This document shows, piece by piece, positions 21,480-32,350 of a stretch of DNA of 64,000 bases. Location of the stretch: positions 24,360,001-24,424,000 of the forward strand of contig CP136897.1 in NCBI GenBank assembly GCA_034359265.1. The letters run 5' to 3'. Source of the stretch: Canna indica (Eukaryota > Streptophyta > Magnoliopsida > Zingiberales > Cannaceae). The stretch's first letter is position 1, and each line of letters begins with the position of its first letter. The notes beneath the pieces are model-generated. The model made no database searches and was not told where the DNA came from. It worked only from the letters and a program-made list of their open reading frames with translations. The position numbers and the translations under genes were made by a program.

Positions 21480-22130
21480 AGTGCTAGAACCAATTTTCTG
21501 TTGAAATGTTCAATTAGCTGTTTATGCATCTTTGGTTGAGCACATTTGTTTGAACTGCGTTTATATGGAGTATGCTTTAATGATTTATTTGATATATTAG
21601 AAATTTACGAGCAGCTACAGAGGATTAAAAAAATGTGATGATGAATTCTCTGCAGTGTGCACGCATTTAGCAAATTTTTATGCTTGAAGTTCAGATAACT
21701 GCTTAATATGCCCAGAATTAATTGCATTTATTGGTCTCAAGGATTCTAAGATGCAACAATTATGGAAGTCATCAACATACGCGAGACCATGTAAAATTGG
21801 AATAAAACATTTTCTTAAAAGGACAGAAGGATTGTTATCTCAATTTTGTCTTTTGTTCCTTGAAACTGAACATGTTTCTTGGAGCCTCTCTTTATCTGTT
21901 AAAATAGCAATATTGAAATATCCACTTTATAGCATTATTTGGTCAAAAGATGTCCCCAAATGATTTCTTTAGATGATTTTTTTGCTCTTTTGTCAAAGCT
22001 GCCTTCAGGCTTCTTGCTGGTTGCTACATTGTTATACAGATCAGAGAGAAATTAGCATGTAGATCCAGTGCTATATTCAACTGAAGAAAGTTTGATTGGT
22101 ATCTTACTATCTTGTATACAGATTACAGAG
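21480..22130. other. AT-rich, intron-like sequence without a recognised gene
   Basis: The composition resembles plant introns. The stretch 'gattggtatctta…cttgtata' near 22096-22122 anticipates the 3'UTR-like sequence that begins at 22131, so part of this may belong to the same duplicated segment. Confidence 0.35.
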
Positions 22131-22339
22131 ACATTAGCACCCTATTGATTGAAATTTTAATTGGTATCTTGTATATATGTCAAATTAATTTTGCTTACCA
22201 TTTTTCCAACAAACTTTTGATGTAATATTTCATCGCTTAAAAATTAGATTTGAAGTTGAATTTGTTCAATGAATTTTTATTGTAATTTCAATACACCATC
22301 GGCAAGTTTGAGGAGTGCGGACGGAAAGCAGAAAAGCAC
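22131..22339 (+). pseudogene. Inverted copy of the COLD1 stop-codon/3'UTR segment
   Basis: From 'agcaccctattgattgaaa' onward the plus strand matches the minus strand of 47578-47375. That is the end of the COLD1 last exon (…HPID-stop), then 'tggtatcttgtatatatgtcaaattaattttgc', 'tccaacaaacttttgatgtaatatttcatc' and 'cattgaatttttgtaat'-type 3' sequence. It then runs into 'gcggacggaaagcagaaaagcac', the start of a second tandem copy of the same stop-codon region, which the hAT element splits. Upstream COLD1 exons were not found on this strand. Confidence 0.8.
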
Positions 22340-25290
22340 TAGAGGTGGCAACGGGCCGTGCCTGGGCTTGGGCCGGCCCGAAAATCAATTATTTAATTTA
22401 AATTTTTAAATTTTTAAAGGTTTAAAATTTAATTTTTAAAATTAATGGTTACGGGTGAATTTTGAACTTGGACCTCTAATTTTATTAATCATTGTACTAA
22501 ATTTTATTATATATTTTTAACACATTTTTTATATGTAACATTATAAATTTGTAACGCAGTACAAATTGATAAAATTATTTTAAAAAATCAAATTATAGTT
22601 AAATTTTTATTTATCTTTAATACAAAAATATTCATCCAATGATAAAATATTTTTTTTTAATATTATAATAGACCGCACCTTAAAAGGTTGCCTACGTACC
22701 TTCTATAGCTAAACTTGTACTCTCCAATGATTAACTATAGAAGGATCAGGTCTACGTAGCTCTTTTTACATTTTTAATCACCCGTAGTCCCGGTGATTTA
22801 ACTTGTACTTGGACCAGCAGCACCAGCTTCGTTTGTTTAAGCTTCCTCCTCTCCCGATGATGAAGTGTCGTGTCCTCCCTTATCTTGTAATCTATCTTCA
22901 GCATCCAACCAATCTTTTAAGCAAATGCACATTTCAACCGTTTCTTCACTCATTCGGTTCATTTTTCATCGAGAATTCTATTTCCTACACTAAAACAAGA
23001 CTCGGAAGCTACTGTAGACATAGGAACAGTTAGTATATCACATGCCATGATGGAAATAATAGGATACGTATTTTCTTGTTTTTTCCACCATGCTAAAATT
23101 TCATTATCATCTATTTCTTCAGAATGACTATGATCTAGAAAAAAAATAATTCATTAAAATTAGTAGATTTAGTTTTTTTTATTCTACGACCAAGTTGAGA
23201 ATTAATACTATTTCCACCATCATCTCTTAATCTAGAAGAAGATGATGTCTTATTTGTAATTGTATCACCAAATTTTGAAGCATAAAATACAAACATAGAT
23301 TTCAATAAATTCAAAATTTTAATTTTTTTTCTTCAACATTACCTAATTCCATATTGTTATAATAATCATCTAACAACATATTTAAACCATCAATTTTCAT
23401 TCTAGGATCTAAACATATTGCTAAACAAAATAAAGTAGGTATATCTGACCAATACTTTTTAAATTTAGATTCTATTAAAGAAATAATTTGTGCAAATAAA
23501 GGATGATGTCTATATGAAGAAAATACTTCACTAATACGAACTATATGTGAAAGAGTTAAAATACATGTAGGATAATAAACACCGGAAAGTTGTTCGGTAG
23601 CTTTATTAAAAAGTTCTAAAATTTGAGTAATATGCCCAGCAACTAACCAATCATTATTATTAATTGGATCACCAAGCATATTTTGATTGTAAAATATTGT
23701 AAGGATATCTTGATATCTTATAGTAGACATAATTAAGCATATGATATGTTGAATTCCATCTAGTAATAATATCATCATTAAATTTTTTTAATAGTTTATT
23801 AAAAGATTGACATAATTTTTTGAATTCTTGTGTTCTTGCTTTTGAAGAACGCATATATCTAATAACATCTCTTATTTTTTCTACATGTATATTTACTTGT
23901 TTTAAACCATCTTGTACACATAAATTAAGAACATGACAAACACAACGAACATGAAATAATTCACCATCTAATACTGGTTTAAATAACTGTATAAGGGGAG
24001 GAATAGCAGCATCATTATTACTAGCATTATCAAAACTAATCAAATATTTTTTATCATTTATATTATAGAAAGATGTTACAAATCTAATAGCAGAAAAAAT
24101 GGCAACAGAAGTGTGTGGATATTCAAAAACTTTAAAACTAATTATTCTTTTTTGCAAAATAAAATTTTCATCAATCCAATGTGTTGTAACACAAATGTAA
24201 GAATTAGTAATATGTTGACTAGACCAAACATTAGATGTTAAAGAAATTTTTGATTTATTATTTTGAAAACTAGTCATTATATTTTCTCTATATAAAAATA
24301 ATAATTTTAAAGGATCACTTTTCATTGTATTTCGAGTAATTTTTTTATATTTTGGTTGTAAAGTATTTTGAATCCAACTAGAAAATCTTGGTTGAGCAAC
24401 AAAACTAAAAGGAGATTCACTTTGAACAATTAATTTTGCAAGTTCTCAATGTTGAAAATCATGATCATACGAAAAACTGTTAAACCAGAAGAAGATAAAT
24501 TAAGAATTTGTTGAGCTTGTACAACCTTAGTGTCATGACCCTTTGCATTACGTAATAAATGACCAGTTCCTCCGGTTGTTGAAGCCGAAAGAATTTTTTG
24601 ACATTTTTTGCACCGGGCTGTTGTTATGGTGCCATCAGGTTCAATAATTTTCTCAAAATATTCTCAAACCATACTTTTTTTGCTACCTGATGGACATAAA
24701 TTAATAGATGGACTTATTTCTATGTTTTGATTTTGTTGAGTGGTAGGAGTGGTAGGAGTAGCAGGAGACATTTCTTCTAACATATTTGATCCAGTTTGTG
24801 GAGTATAACCTGAAAAATTTCCATCCGCCATTAGTAAAAATTAAAAATATAAAAAGTATAAATATTATACTAATAAATGAAACAAATTGAAGAGATTAAA
24901 AAAAATTAACAACAATCTTGAATCCTTGTCTTCTTGATAAGCTTAAAATGTTGTTGAGAATGATTGTAAATGAATTTAGATTGTTGAGAGTAAAAGTCTA
25001 AGAGAGTTGAGAGTTGAGAATTGAGAGTTGAGAGTTGAGGATTGAGAGAAAGAGTTGAAGATGAAGATGAAGAAATGAAGAAGGAGAGGGGGTATTTATA
25101 GGATTTTTTTTTTAATAATGTATTGGTCGGCCCGAGCAAGACTTGCGGGCTATAGTCAGCCCGCGTGCCTAGAAGGCGAGCCCGGCCCGTCTTCTGGGCA
25201 CAACCGTGCCGCGCCTGACCCGGCCCAAAACCGGGCCGGGCCCGTGCCGCCCATGGGCTGGCCCAGCCCGTTGCTACCTCTAAAAAGCAC
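22332..25290 (-). mobile_element. hAT transposon (2943 bp) with 8-bp TSD AAAAGCAC
   Basis: The element is 22340-25282. Its ends are TAGAGGTGGCAACGGGC and the inverted GCCCGTTGCTACCTCTA (one mismatch), and AAAAGCAC flanks it at 22332-22339 and 25283-25290. Subterminal regions are packed with GGGCC/GGCCC words. It carries a disabled transposase gene on the minus strand. The target is the second tandem copy of the COLD1 stop-codon region. It shares termini with the MITEs at 3811 and 57156, so the three form one family or sister families. Confidence 0.95.
22798..24831 (-). pseudogene. hAT transposase, disrupted
   Basis: The gene starts with ATG at 24831-24829 (MADGNFSGYTPQTG). A BED zinc finger follows (CKKCQKIL … HLLRNAKGH), with an in-frame TGA near 24670 where the family usually has tryptophan. 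The central RNase H-like domain has SLTSNVWSSQHITNSYICVT, then ISFDNASNND, HVRCVCHVLNLCVQDGL and ITRWNSTYHML. A frameshift near 23770 precedes LDPRMKIDGLN. The C-terminal dimerisation domain follows (EILAWWKKQENTYPIISIMA, then TVPMSTVASESCFS, about 22990-23100). Several stops follow it, before the TAA at 22800-22798. The order is that of a full-length hAT transposase of the RICESLEEPER/Ac type, but no intact product is possible. Confidence 0.88.
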
Positions 25291-25904
25291 CATATTGATT
25301 GAAATTTGAGTGAACACCAGACTTTTCTTAACAAAACCCTTCTAATCCTAGGACAGAGACAAAGAGAAACAAACAAGACTTGGGAAGCTTAATGCAGGTA
25401 ATGGACTTCTTAACCAACCCTGATATCTATTTTTGCAATACTTGAGACCACACCGAGACCTACATGGTGCCAAGAAGACAATGTCTAGACATTTTTGTTT
25501 CTGATACAAGTTACTAGGGTACTTAAATAAAATTTGTCGAGATATGGATCGACTCACTAGAAATCGAAGAGGAAAGGATGGCCTGATGATTACACTTCGA
25601 CATGCTCTTCGGCGATCATCGGATAGTAGTCCTCAAAGATAATACAGCAACAGAGAGGACGTAGCTCCGGGACCTCACAGATGCCGACATCACTTGGATG
25701 AGCTACGTGTTCTTCAACAGTAGTAGATACGATAGAGTCAAGGGGCTTGGGTAGTAGCTGGCACCGATATGCTCTGCGTATCCACCTCCATTGCCCTTCG
25801 ATCTGCACCGATCTGCTCTTCGTACCCACGATAGAGTCAAGCAATCCGCACTCCGACGGGTTCCGAGAAATAATGCAACGGGTTACAGATAGATCGGACA
25901 TAAG
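25291..25904. other. Remainder of the split COLD1 3' copy, then unrecognised sequence
   Basis: The first ~25 bp (catattgattgaaattt…) continue the COLD1-like stop-codon copy across the hAT insertion. From about 25320 to 25900 I recognise nothing. A minus-strand open frame of 117 codons (25943-25590) has no motif. Confidence 0.45.
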
Positions 25905-26570
25905 AAATTCGCACTCTGGCGCCATGGCGCCTTCTCTGGTCATCGCTTCTTCTCATATGAATCCGCGATCTAGCCTTGTCTCCAGCTAGGGGGTGGAAAT
26001 AGGCCAGACAGTATGTCAGGGGCCTGTGGCATGGCCTGTATTTGGCCTAGCTAATATAATAACTAATATTGTTTTAATTTAATAAAACACAGGCCATAGG
26101 CCAGGTCATGCCAAAATTTTATATTGGAAGCAGACTTCGTTAACAGACCACAGGCCAAGCTCAGGCCAAAATTTAAGCCAATAACAGGCCACAGGCCAGA
26201 CCCAGGCCAATTTTCTACTATATAGGCCTGGTCTGGCCTGTTTCCACCCCTATCTCTAGCCTTGCCCTCACCAAGTCACCATGAACACGGAGGCGAGTAG
26301 ATTGGACACAAAGAATGCTCACTCGCGAGGGCAAGATGTGAACACACAAGCGTGACCTTACCGCTGGTCGAAAAGTTGAGAAAGACCTCGAAAAATAAAA
26401 TTTTGTTGAAAAAACTCTCAAAATGCGCGAGTAACCTTCCGCTTATTCTTACCATAGGTGACATGACTCAATCGTTGTCCCCACTGACTTTTTTAAGGGT
26501 TGGTTGCGATTACCTGAAGGTGTGCTTACCGTCCATCCTAAAGTGAAGAAAGGACCCAATTTTTTTTTTG
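25905..26570. repeat. Partial unit of the 1.35-kb repeat family, split by a MITE
   Basis: Sequence from 'cgcactctggcgccatgg' through 'ggcaagatgtgaacacacaagcgtgacc' to 'gtccatcctaaagtgaagaaaggaccc' matches the right part of the tandem units at 29300-29650, 31665-32020 and 35010-35370. It lies 1.7 kb left of the main array. Confidence 0.85.
25979..26260. mobile_element. Small hAT-like MITE (266 bp) with near-perfect 8-bp TSD
   Basis: The element is 25987-26252. Its ends are TAGGGGGTGGAAATAGGCC and the inverted GGCCTGTTTCCACCCCTA. Flanks are TCTCCAGC (25979-25986) and TCTCTAGC (26253-26260), 7 of 8 identical. The interior is made of aggcca/tggcct words in both orientations. It is inserted in a unit of the 1.35-kb repeat. 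Confidence 0.85.
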
Positions 26571-26880
26571 GGTTAATTGACGTATCTAGCCCAAACTATA
26601 CCCTTTTTCACAAATCTAGCTCATTCTTTAATTTGTATCAATTATAACCCAAACTATCGAATTGATATCAATTATAGCCCGACGTCAGATGCCCGTCAAT
26701 GCCATCGAATTAAACATTATTTTATTAATCTCGTCGTCACGTTAGCCTTTAATTATCTACATTTAGTTTAATAAAAAAATAATGTTTAACTTAACCCGTT
26801 GCCACGTCAGCCATTAATATATATATATATAACTTAACTTTTTTCCTCATGAATCCCAGTTACCCATCCCCTTATCCCCC
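26571..26880. other. Spacer with 'tatcaattatagcccgacgtcag' type repeat words
   Basis: Contains 'ctagcccaaactata', 'tatcaattataacccaaacta' and 'tatcaattatagccc' in succession, a pattern seen in plant non-autonomous DNA transposons. Termini are not identified. It ends in a short AT run near 26818. Confidence 0.4.
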
Positions 26881-27468
26881 GTGAAGGCACCCCTCTCATG
26901 CTCGTCGTCGGGTGTCACCATCTCCTTCTCCCCCGAAGCATCCCTCATTGCTTGAGCCCCGCGACCGCCCGCCGAAAGCTTGGCAAAATTTTTGGACCGC
27001 CCGCCTCCCGCCTCCCCATTGTCACCGGAGGTATTTATCTCAAAATCTCTAGGGTTCGATTGTGGTCTAGATTTCAGATGAGGTTCTAGAATTCAAGTGG
27101 ATGAGATGCAACTTTAATATAGGTATATATATGGCATCCACTTCAATCACTATTATATCCTGGTTTGATGCATCCTGGTTGTATTGAAAGTTAAGGAATT
27201 TATGATAAGTTTAACGGCAGCTTGTTCAGGTTGTTCAACGGCAACTTGTCCAACTTGAGCATTATTGGAAAAGTTTAAATGTTCTGAACACAGTGTGCTT
27301 AGTTCAATTAACCTCTGCAATATCAACATGGATAGTTAAGGAATTTAATTTTGTCACAGTGTGCTTAGTTATATTGATGTGCTTAGTATGGATGTGCTAA
27401 GTTATATTGAAACAATGTGCTCATGTGCTTTGTTATATTGAAATAGTATTTTCCATTGTTGAAGTTTC

Positions 27469-27989
27469 ATGGCATCAACATCAACATCAAGAGCAACTCA
27501 GATCGATGAAGTATGTATAACCTCGCCAATATCTCCACCATTTTGTGATCATGAGCTTCCGGCTTGTTTGTTAACATCGAACACAAAAAAAATCATGCGA
27601 GAAGATTCTGGAGATGCATATGTTGGAAGGTACGTATAAGTTTTAATAATAATTTATTCTAATATAAGTAAGTAGTTATTCCTCATATATAGGAGCATGA
27701 CGATTGCGATTTTTTTGAGTGGTATGATCCTACGTATTTTGGACGTGCTAAAGAAGCATTGCAAAAACTGACAAGCGATAAAGAAATTATGAAGCAACAC
27801 ATTATGTTACTTGAGCAAAAGAATGAAGTTCTCGTCAACAAAGTGGCAATGCAAGCGAATACAATGAGTAGACTAAAAAAGAAAAACAGGAAGCTTGAAG
27901 CCAAATATAAAGTCCATATTTGGTTATTATGTTGTATTTGGATTGTAGTTTGCATGTGTATTTACACTTTAATGGTACCCAGTGTGTAA
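27469..27989 (+). CDS. Small GRF-zinc-finger-like protein with coiled coil and C-terminal membrane segment
   Basis: Two exons give an open 153-residue protein. Exon 1 is 27469-27633 (ATG at 27469, donor GTATAAG). Exon 2 is 27693-27989 (acceptor tatatag, stop TAA). The N-terminal part reads PPFCDHELPACLLTSNTKKI, and exon 2 opens with EHDDCDFFEWYDPTYFGRA. The spacing and the CDFFEWxDP signature are those of plant GRF-type zinc fingers. One zinc ligand, usually just after the GR pair, appears to be missing at the exon junction. A coiled coil of about 50 residues follows, then a hydrophobic segment (WLLCCIWIVVCMCIYTLMV) at the extreme C terminus. The donor choice is mine: another GT four bases earlier breaks the frame. 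Similar small GRF proteins are common near transposons, so a transposon passenger is possible. Confidence 0.55.
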
Positions 27990-28134
27990 TGATACTATGT
28001 ATTTTGAAACTAGCTTATATGTTCTATGTATTTTGGTATAAAAGTCTTGTCAAATACTATGTACTGTATTAATGGCCGGTTCTATATTGAAATGAGTTTT
28101 ATCAATTTTATAATTAGTTTCAATACCAATTTGT

Positions 28135-28308
28135 TTCAATTTCAATGAATGTGAAACTGATATTAGCTTCAATGATTATATAAACTAGTATATCAACATT
28201 TGTTACATGACTGATTTCAACTTCTCTGAAATTGATTTCAGCTTCTCTGAATGGGAAACTGATATCAGCTTCAATGAATGTGAAACTGATATCAGCTTCA
28301 ATGCGCAA
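28135..28308. repeat. Imperfect tandem repeats 'gaatgtgaaactgatatcagcttcaa'
   Basis: About five degenerate units of roughly 24-36 bp, with the core gaaactgatatcagcttcaa, occur just before the large array. Confidence 0.75.
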
Positions 28309-29665
28309 GTCAATGCTAGATAATTCTTATCTGTTGTGACCAGACTCGCATGCCTATCTACTTTTGAGAATTTGAATGCCTATCTACTTTTGAGAATTTG
28401 AATTTTGTAGCCACTACAGAATTCAAAAGATTTATTATATATTTGTAACATATAACATATTATTAATATTATTTTATATATTTAATATTTTATTTAATTA
28501 ACATATCTATTAATAATTTTTTTAACAATAATTTTTTTTACTGTAACAAAATTAATACAACATAAATAATTATATTCTAACATTTAAAACATTATAACCT
28601 CAGTGATCTTGAATTCTTGATATCTTTCGCAACTTTAATAACTTGAAATTTTAATAACAAAAAATCAGCACAAAAGATAAGGGCAGAAGAAATAAGAGAA
28701 CAAGAAAAAAAAAATGAGAAGGAGAAGAAAAAAGAATACAGGAAGAATAAAAAGAGAGAAGGAAGAATAAAAGGAAGAAAGAAAACAGAGAAGAGAAATG
28801 TCAGAGAAGGAAAAAAAAGAGGGATATGAATATACATAGAAAAGTTTTAAAAAGTAATATATAATTTTTTTTTTAAAAAATGAGGAGGCGGGAAATTTCT
28901 CGCCTCCCGCTTGGGCAAGCCTGCCCGCCAGCGGGCGCGGGATGGCGCGCCCACGTACCTACGTGAGGAGTTGTGGGCGCAGGCTTGTGCGCCTGCGTCC
29001 CCGCGAGTGCAAACACGGGCACATGCTGGCGTGCCCGCATACTCGCACGGTCAGAAGAGGCACAAGCTGGCATGCCCGCATACCCGTGCCCGTAGACGCG
29101 GGCACGGATTGGCGCGCCCACGTACCCACGAGCGCATCGTACCATGCCTTTGGTGCAGGTAATTATCGACGCTTGTAAAGTGGCGCCAGTAATTTCCTGC
29201 GCCACCACCCACATGCATGGGTCCACCACCTCGGCTCTGTTGCCCTTACTTGCACACATCCATCTCTCACTCTTTAATTTGTTCAGCTCCACACTCTGGC
29301 GTCGCGGTGCCTTCTCTGGCCACCACTTCTTCTCATATAAATCCACAATCTAGCCTTGCCTTCACCAAGTCACCATGAACATGGCGGCAGGTAGATTGGA
29401 CACAAGGAATGCTCGCTCGCGAGGGCGAGATGCGAACACGCAAGCGTGACATTACCGCTAGTCGAAAAGTTGAGAAAGACCCCAAAAAAAAATTGTTGAA
29501 AAAACCCTGAAAATGCGCAAGTAACCTTCCGCTTATTCTTACCTTAGGTGACGGGACTCAACTGCTATCCCCACTGACTTTTTAAAGGGTTAGTTGTGAT
29601 TACCTGAAGGTATGCTTACTGTCCATCCCAAAGTGAAGAAAGGACCCAAATTATTTGTTTTCGTC
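28300..29665. repeat. Array unit 1 (complete)
   Basis: Complete unit with purine tract at about 28680-28810, GC-rich block at about 28880-29250 and the 'gaacacgcaagcgtgac' motif at about 29434-29450. The motif gaaaa(a)ccctcaaaatgcgcaag occurs twice per unit, about 170-200 bp apart. Confidence 0.8.
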
Positions 29666-30686
29666 GTGAAAACCCTTAAAATGCACAAGTTAATGCTAAA
29701 TTATTCTTACTTGTAGTGACCAGACTCGCATGCCTATCTACTTTTGAGAATTCGAATTTAATTTGCAGCCACCTCGGAATTCAAACGATTTATTATATAT
29801 TTATAATATATAACAGTTTATTAATATTATTATATATATTTAATATTTTATTTAATTATCATATCTATTAATAAATTTTTTAACAATAATTTTTTTTTAC
29901 CGTAACAAAATTAATACAACATGAATAAATTATATTCTAACCTTTAAAACATTTTAACTTCGGTGATCTTAAATTCTTGATATCTTTCACAACTTTAATA
30001 ACTGAAATTTTAATAACAAAAAATAAGGGGAGAAGAAATAAGAGGACAAGAAAAAAAAGAAATGAGAAGGAGAATAAAAAAGAATATAGGAAGAAAGAAA
30101 ATAGAGAAGAAAGAATAAAAGGAAGAAAGAAAAGAGAAACGAGAAGTGTTGGAGAAAGAAAAAAAAAGAGGGATAAGAATATATATAGAAAAGTTAAAAA
30201 AATTAATACATAAATTTTTTTTAAAAAATAGTATATAAATATTTTATTTTTTTTTAAATGAGGAGGCGTGAGATTTCTCGCCTCCCGCATGGGCAAGCTC
30301 GTCCGCCAGCGGGCGCGGGATGGCACGCCCACATACATACGCGAGCAGTCGTAGGCGCAGGCTTGTGAGCGTGCGTCCCCGCGAGTGCAAACGCGGGGCA
30401 CATGCTGGCGCGCCTGCATACTCACACGGGCAGACGCGGTGCAAGCTGGCGTGCCTACGTTCCCATGCCCGTAGACGCAGGCGCGGACTAGCGCGCCAAC
30501 GTACCCACAAACGCAGTGTACGATGCCTTTGGCGCAGGTAATTACCGACGCTTGTACGATGGTGCTAGTAATTTCCTGCGCCACCACCCACATGCATGGG
30601 ACCACCACCTCGGCTCCATTGCCCTTACTTGCACATGTCCATCACTCACTCTTTGATTTAATATTTACCCAAAAAAATTTTGGGTC
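29666..30686. repeat. Array unit 2 (internally deleted)
   Basis: Matches unit 1 up to 'catcactcactctttgattt' at about 30658. It then lacks the ~340 bp carrying the 'gcgccttctctggccacc … aaaggaccc' part, and passes directly to 'tgggtcgtgaaaacc'. Confidence 0.8.
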
Positions 30687-32034
30687 GTGAAAACCATTAA
30701 AATGCGCAAGTTAATGCTAGATTATTCTTACAAGTTGTGACCCGACTCGCATGCCTATCTACTTTTGAGAATTTGAATTTTGTAGCCACTACATAATTCA
30801 AAAGATTTATTATAAATTTGTAATATATAATAGTTTATTAATATTATTATATATATTTAATATTTTATTTAATTAACATATATATTAATAATTTTTTTAA
30901 AAATATTTTTTTTACTGTAACGAAATTAATACAACATAAATAATTATATTCTAACATTTAAAACATTTTAACCTCGGTGATCTTGAATTATTGATATCTT
31001 TCGCAACTTTAATAACTTGAAATTTTAATAACAAAAAATCAGCACAAAAGATAAGGGAGAAGAAATAAGAGAACAAGAAAAAAGAAGAAATGAGAAGGAG
31101 AAGAAAAAAGAATATAGGAAGAAAAAAAAGAGAGAAGGAAGAATAAAAGGAAGAAAGAAAAGAGAGAAGACAAGTGTTGGAGAAAGAAAAAAAACGGATA
31201 TGAATATACATAGAAAAGTTTAAAAAACTAATATATAATTATTATTTTTCAAATGAGGAGGCGGGAGATTTCTCGCCTCCCGCTTGGACAAGCCCGCCCG
31301 CCAGCGAGCGCGGGATGGCGCGCCCACATACCTACGCGAGGGGTCGCGGGCGCGAGCTTGTGCGCCTACGTCCCCTCGAGTGAAAACGTGGGCACATGCA
31401 GGTGCACCCGCATACTCGCACAGGCAGAAGCGGCGCAAGCTGGCGTACCCCCATACCCGTGCCCGTAGACGCGGGCGCGGATTGGCGCACCCACGTACCC
31501 ACGAGCGCAGCGTACCATGCCTTTGGCACAGGTCATTATCGACGCCTGTACGGGCGCTAGTAATTTCCTACGCCACCACCCACATGCATGGGTCCACCAC
31601 CTCGGCTCTGTTGCCCTTACTTGCACACATCCATCTCTCACTCTTTGATTTGTTCAGCTCCGCACTTCGGCGTCGCGGCGCCTTCTCTAGCCACCGCTTC
31701 TTCTCATATGAATCTGCAATCCAACCTTGCCTTCACCAAGACACCATGAACACGACGGCAGGTAGATTGGACACAAGGAATGCTCGCTCGCGAGGGCGAG
31801 ATGTGAACACGCAAGCGTGACCTTACCGCTGGTTTAAAGTTGAGAAAGACCCCGAAAAAAAATTTGTTGAAAAAACCCTCAAAATGTGCAAGTAACCTTA
31901 CACTTATTCTTACCTTAGGTGACGGGACTCAATTGCTATCCCCACCGACTTTTTTAAGGGTTGGTTGTGATTACGTTAAGGTATGCTTACTGTCCATCCC
32001 AAAGTGAAGAAAGGACCCGAATTTTTTTTTCGTT
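30687..32034. repeat. Array unit 3 (complete)
   Basis: Complete unit, nearly identical to the corresponding part of unit 4 (compare 31251 onward with 34598 onward). Confidence 0.82.
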
Positions 32035-32350
32035 GTGAAAACCCTTAAAATGCGCAAGTTAATGCTAGATTATTCTTACCTGTTGTGACCAGACTTGCAT
32101 GCCTATCTACTTTTGAGAATTCGAATTTTGCAGCCACTGCAGAATTCAAAAGATTTATAATATATAACAGTTTATTAACATTATTATATATATTTAATAT
32201 TTTATTTAATTATCATATCTATTAATACTTTTTTTAACAATATTTTTTTTTACCGTAACAAAATTAATACAACATGAATAAATTATATTCTAACCTTTAA
32301 AACATTTTAACTTCGGTGATCTTAAATTCTTCATATCTTTTGCAACTTTA

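Noticed and set aside
21751..21963. 70-codon frame near the orphan exon
   Set aside because: The composition is compatible with protein, but there is no motif, and splice boundaries are not convincing.
25590..25943. 117-codon minus-strand frame
   Set aside because: No motif, no start context or splice evidence, and its low-numbered neighbours are unassigned repeats.
31284..31820. 178-codon plus-strand open frame and many similar GC-rich frames in the array (for example 28873-29346 and 29937-30608)
   Set aside because: They arise from the GC-rich block of the 1.35-kb repeat, exist in several overlapping frames, change reading frame between units and show no protein motif.
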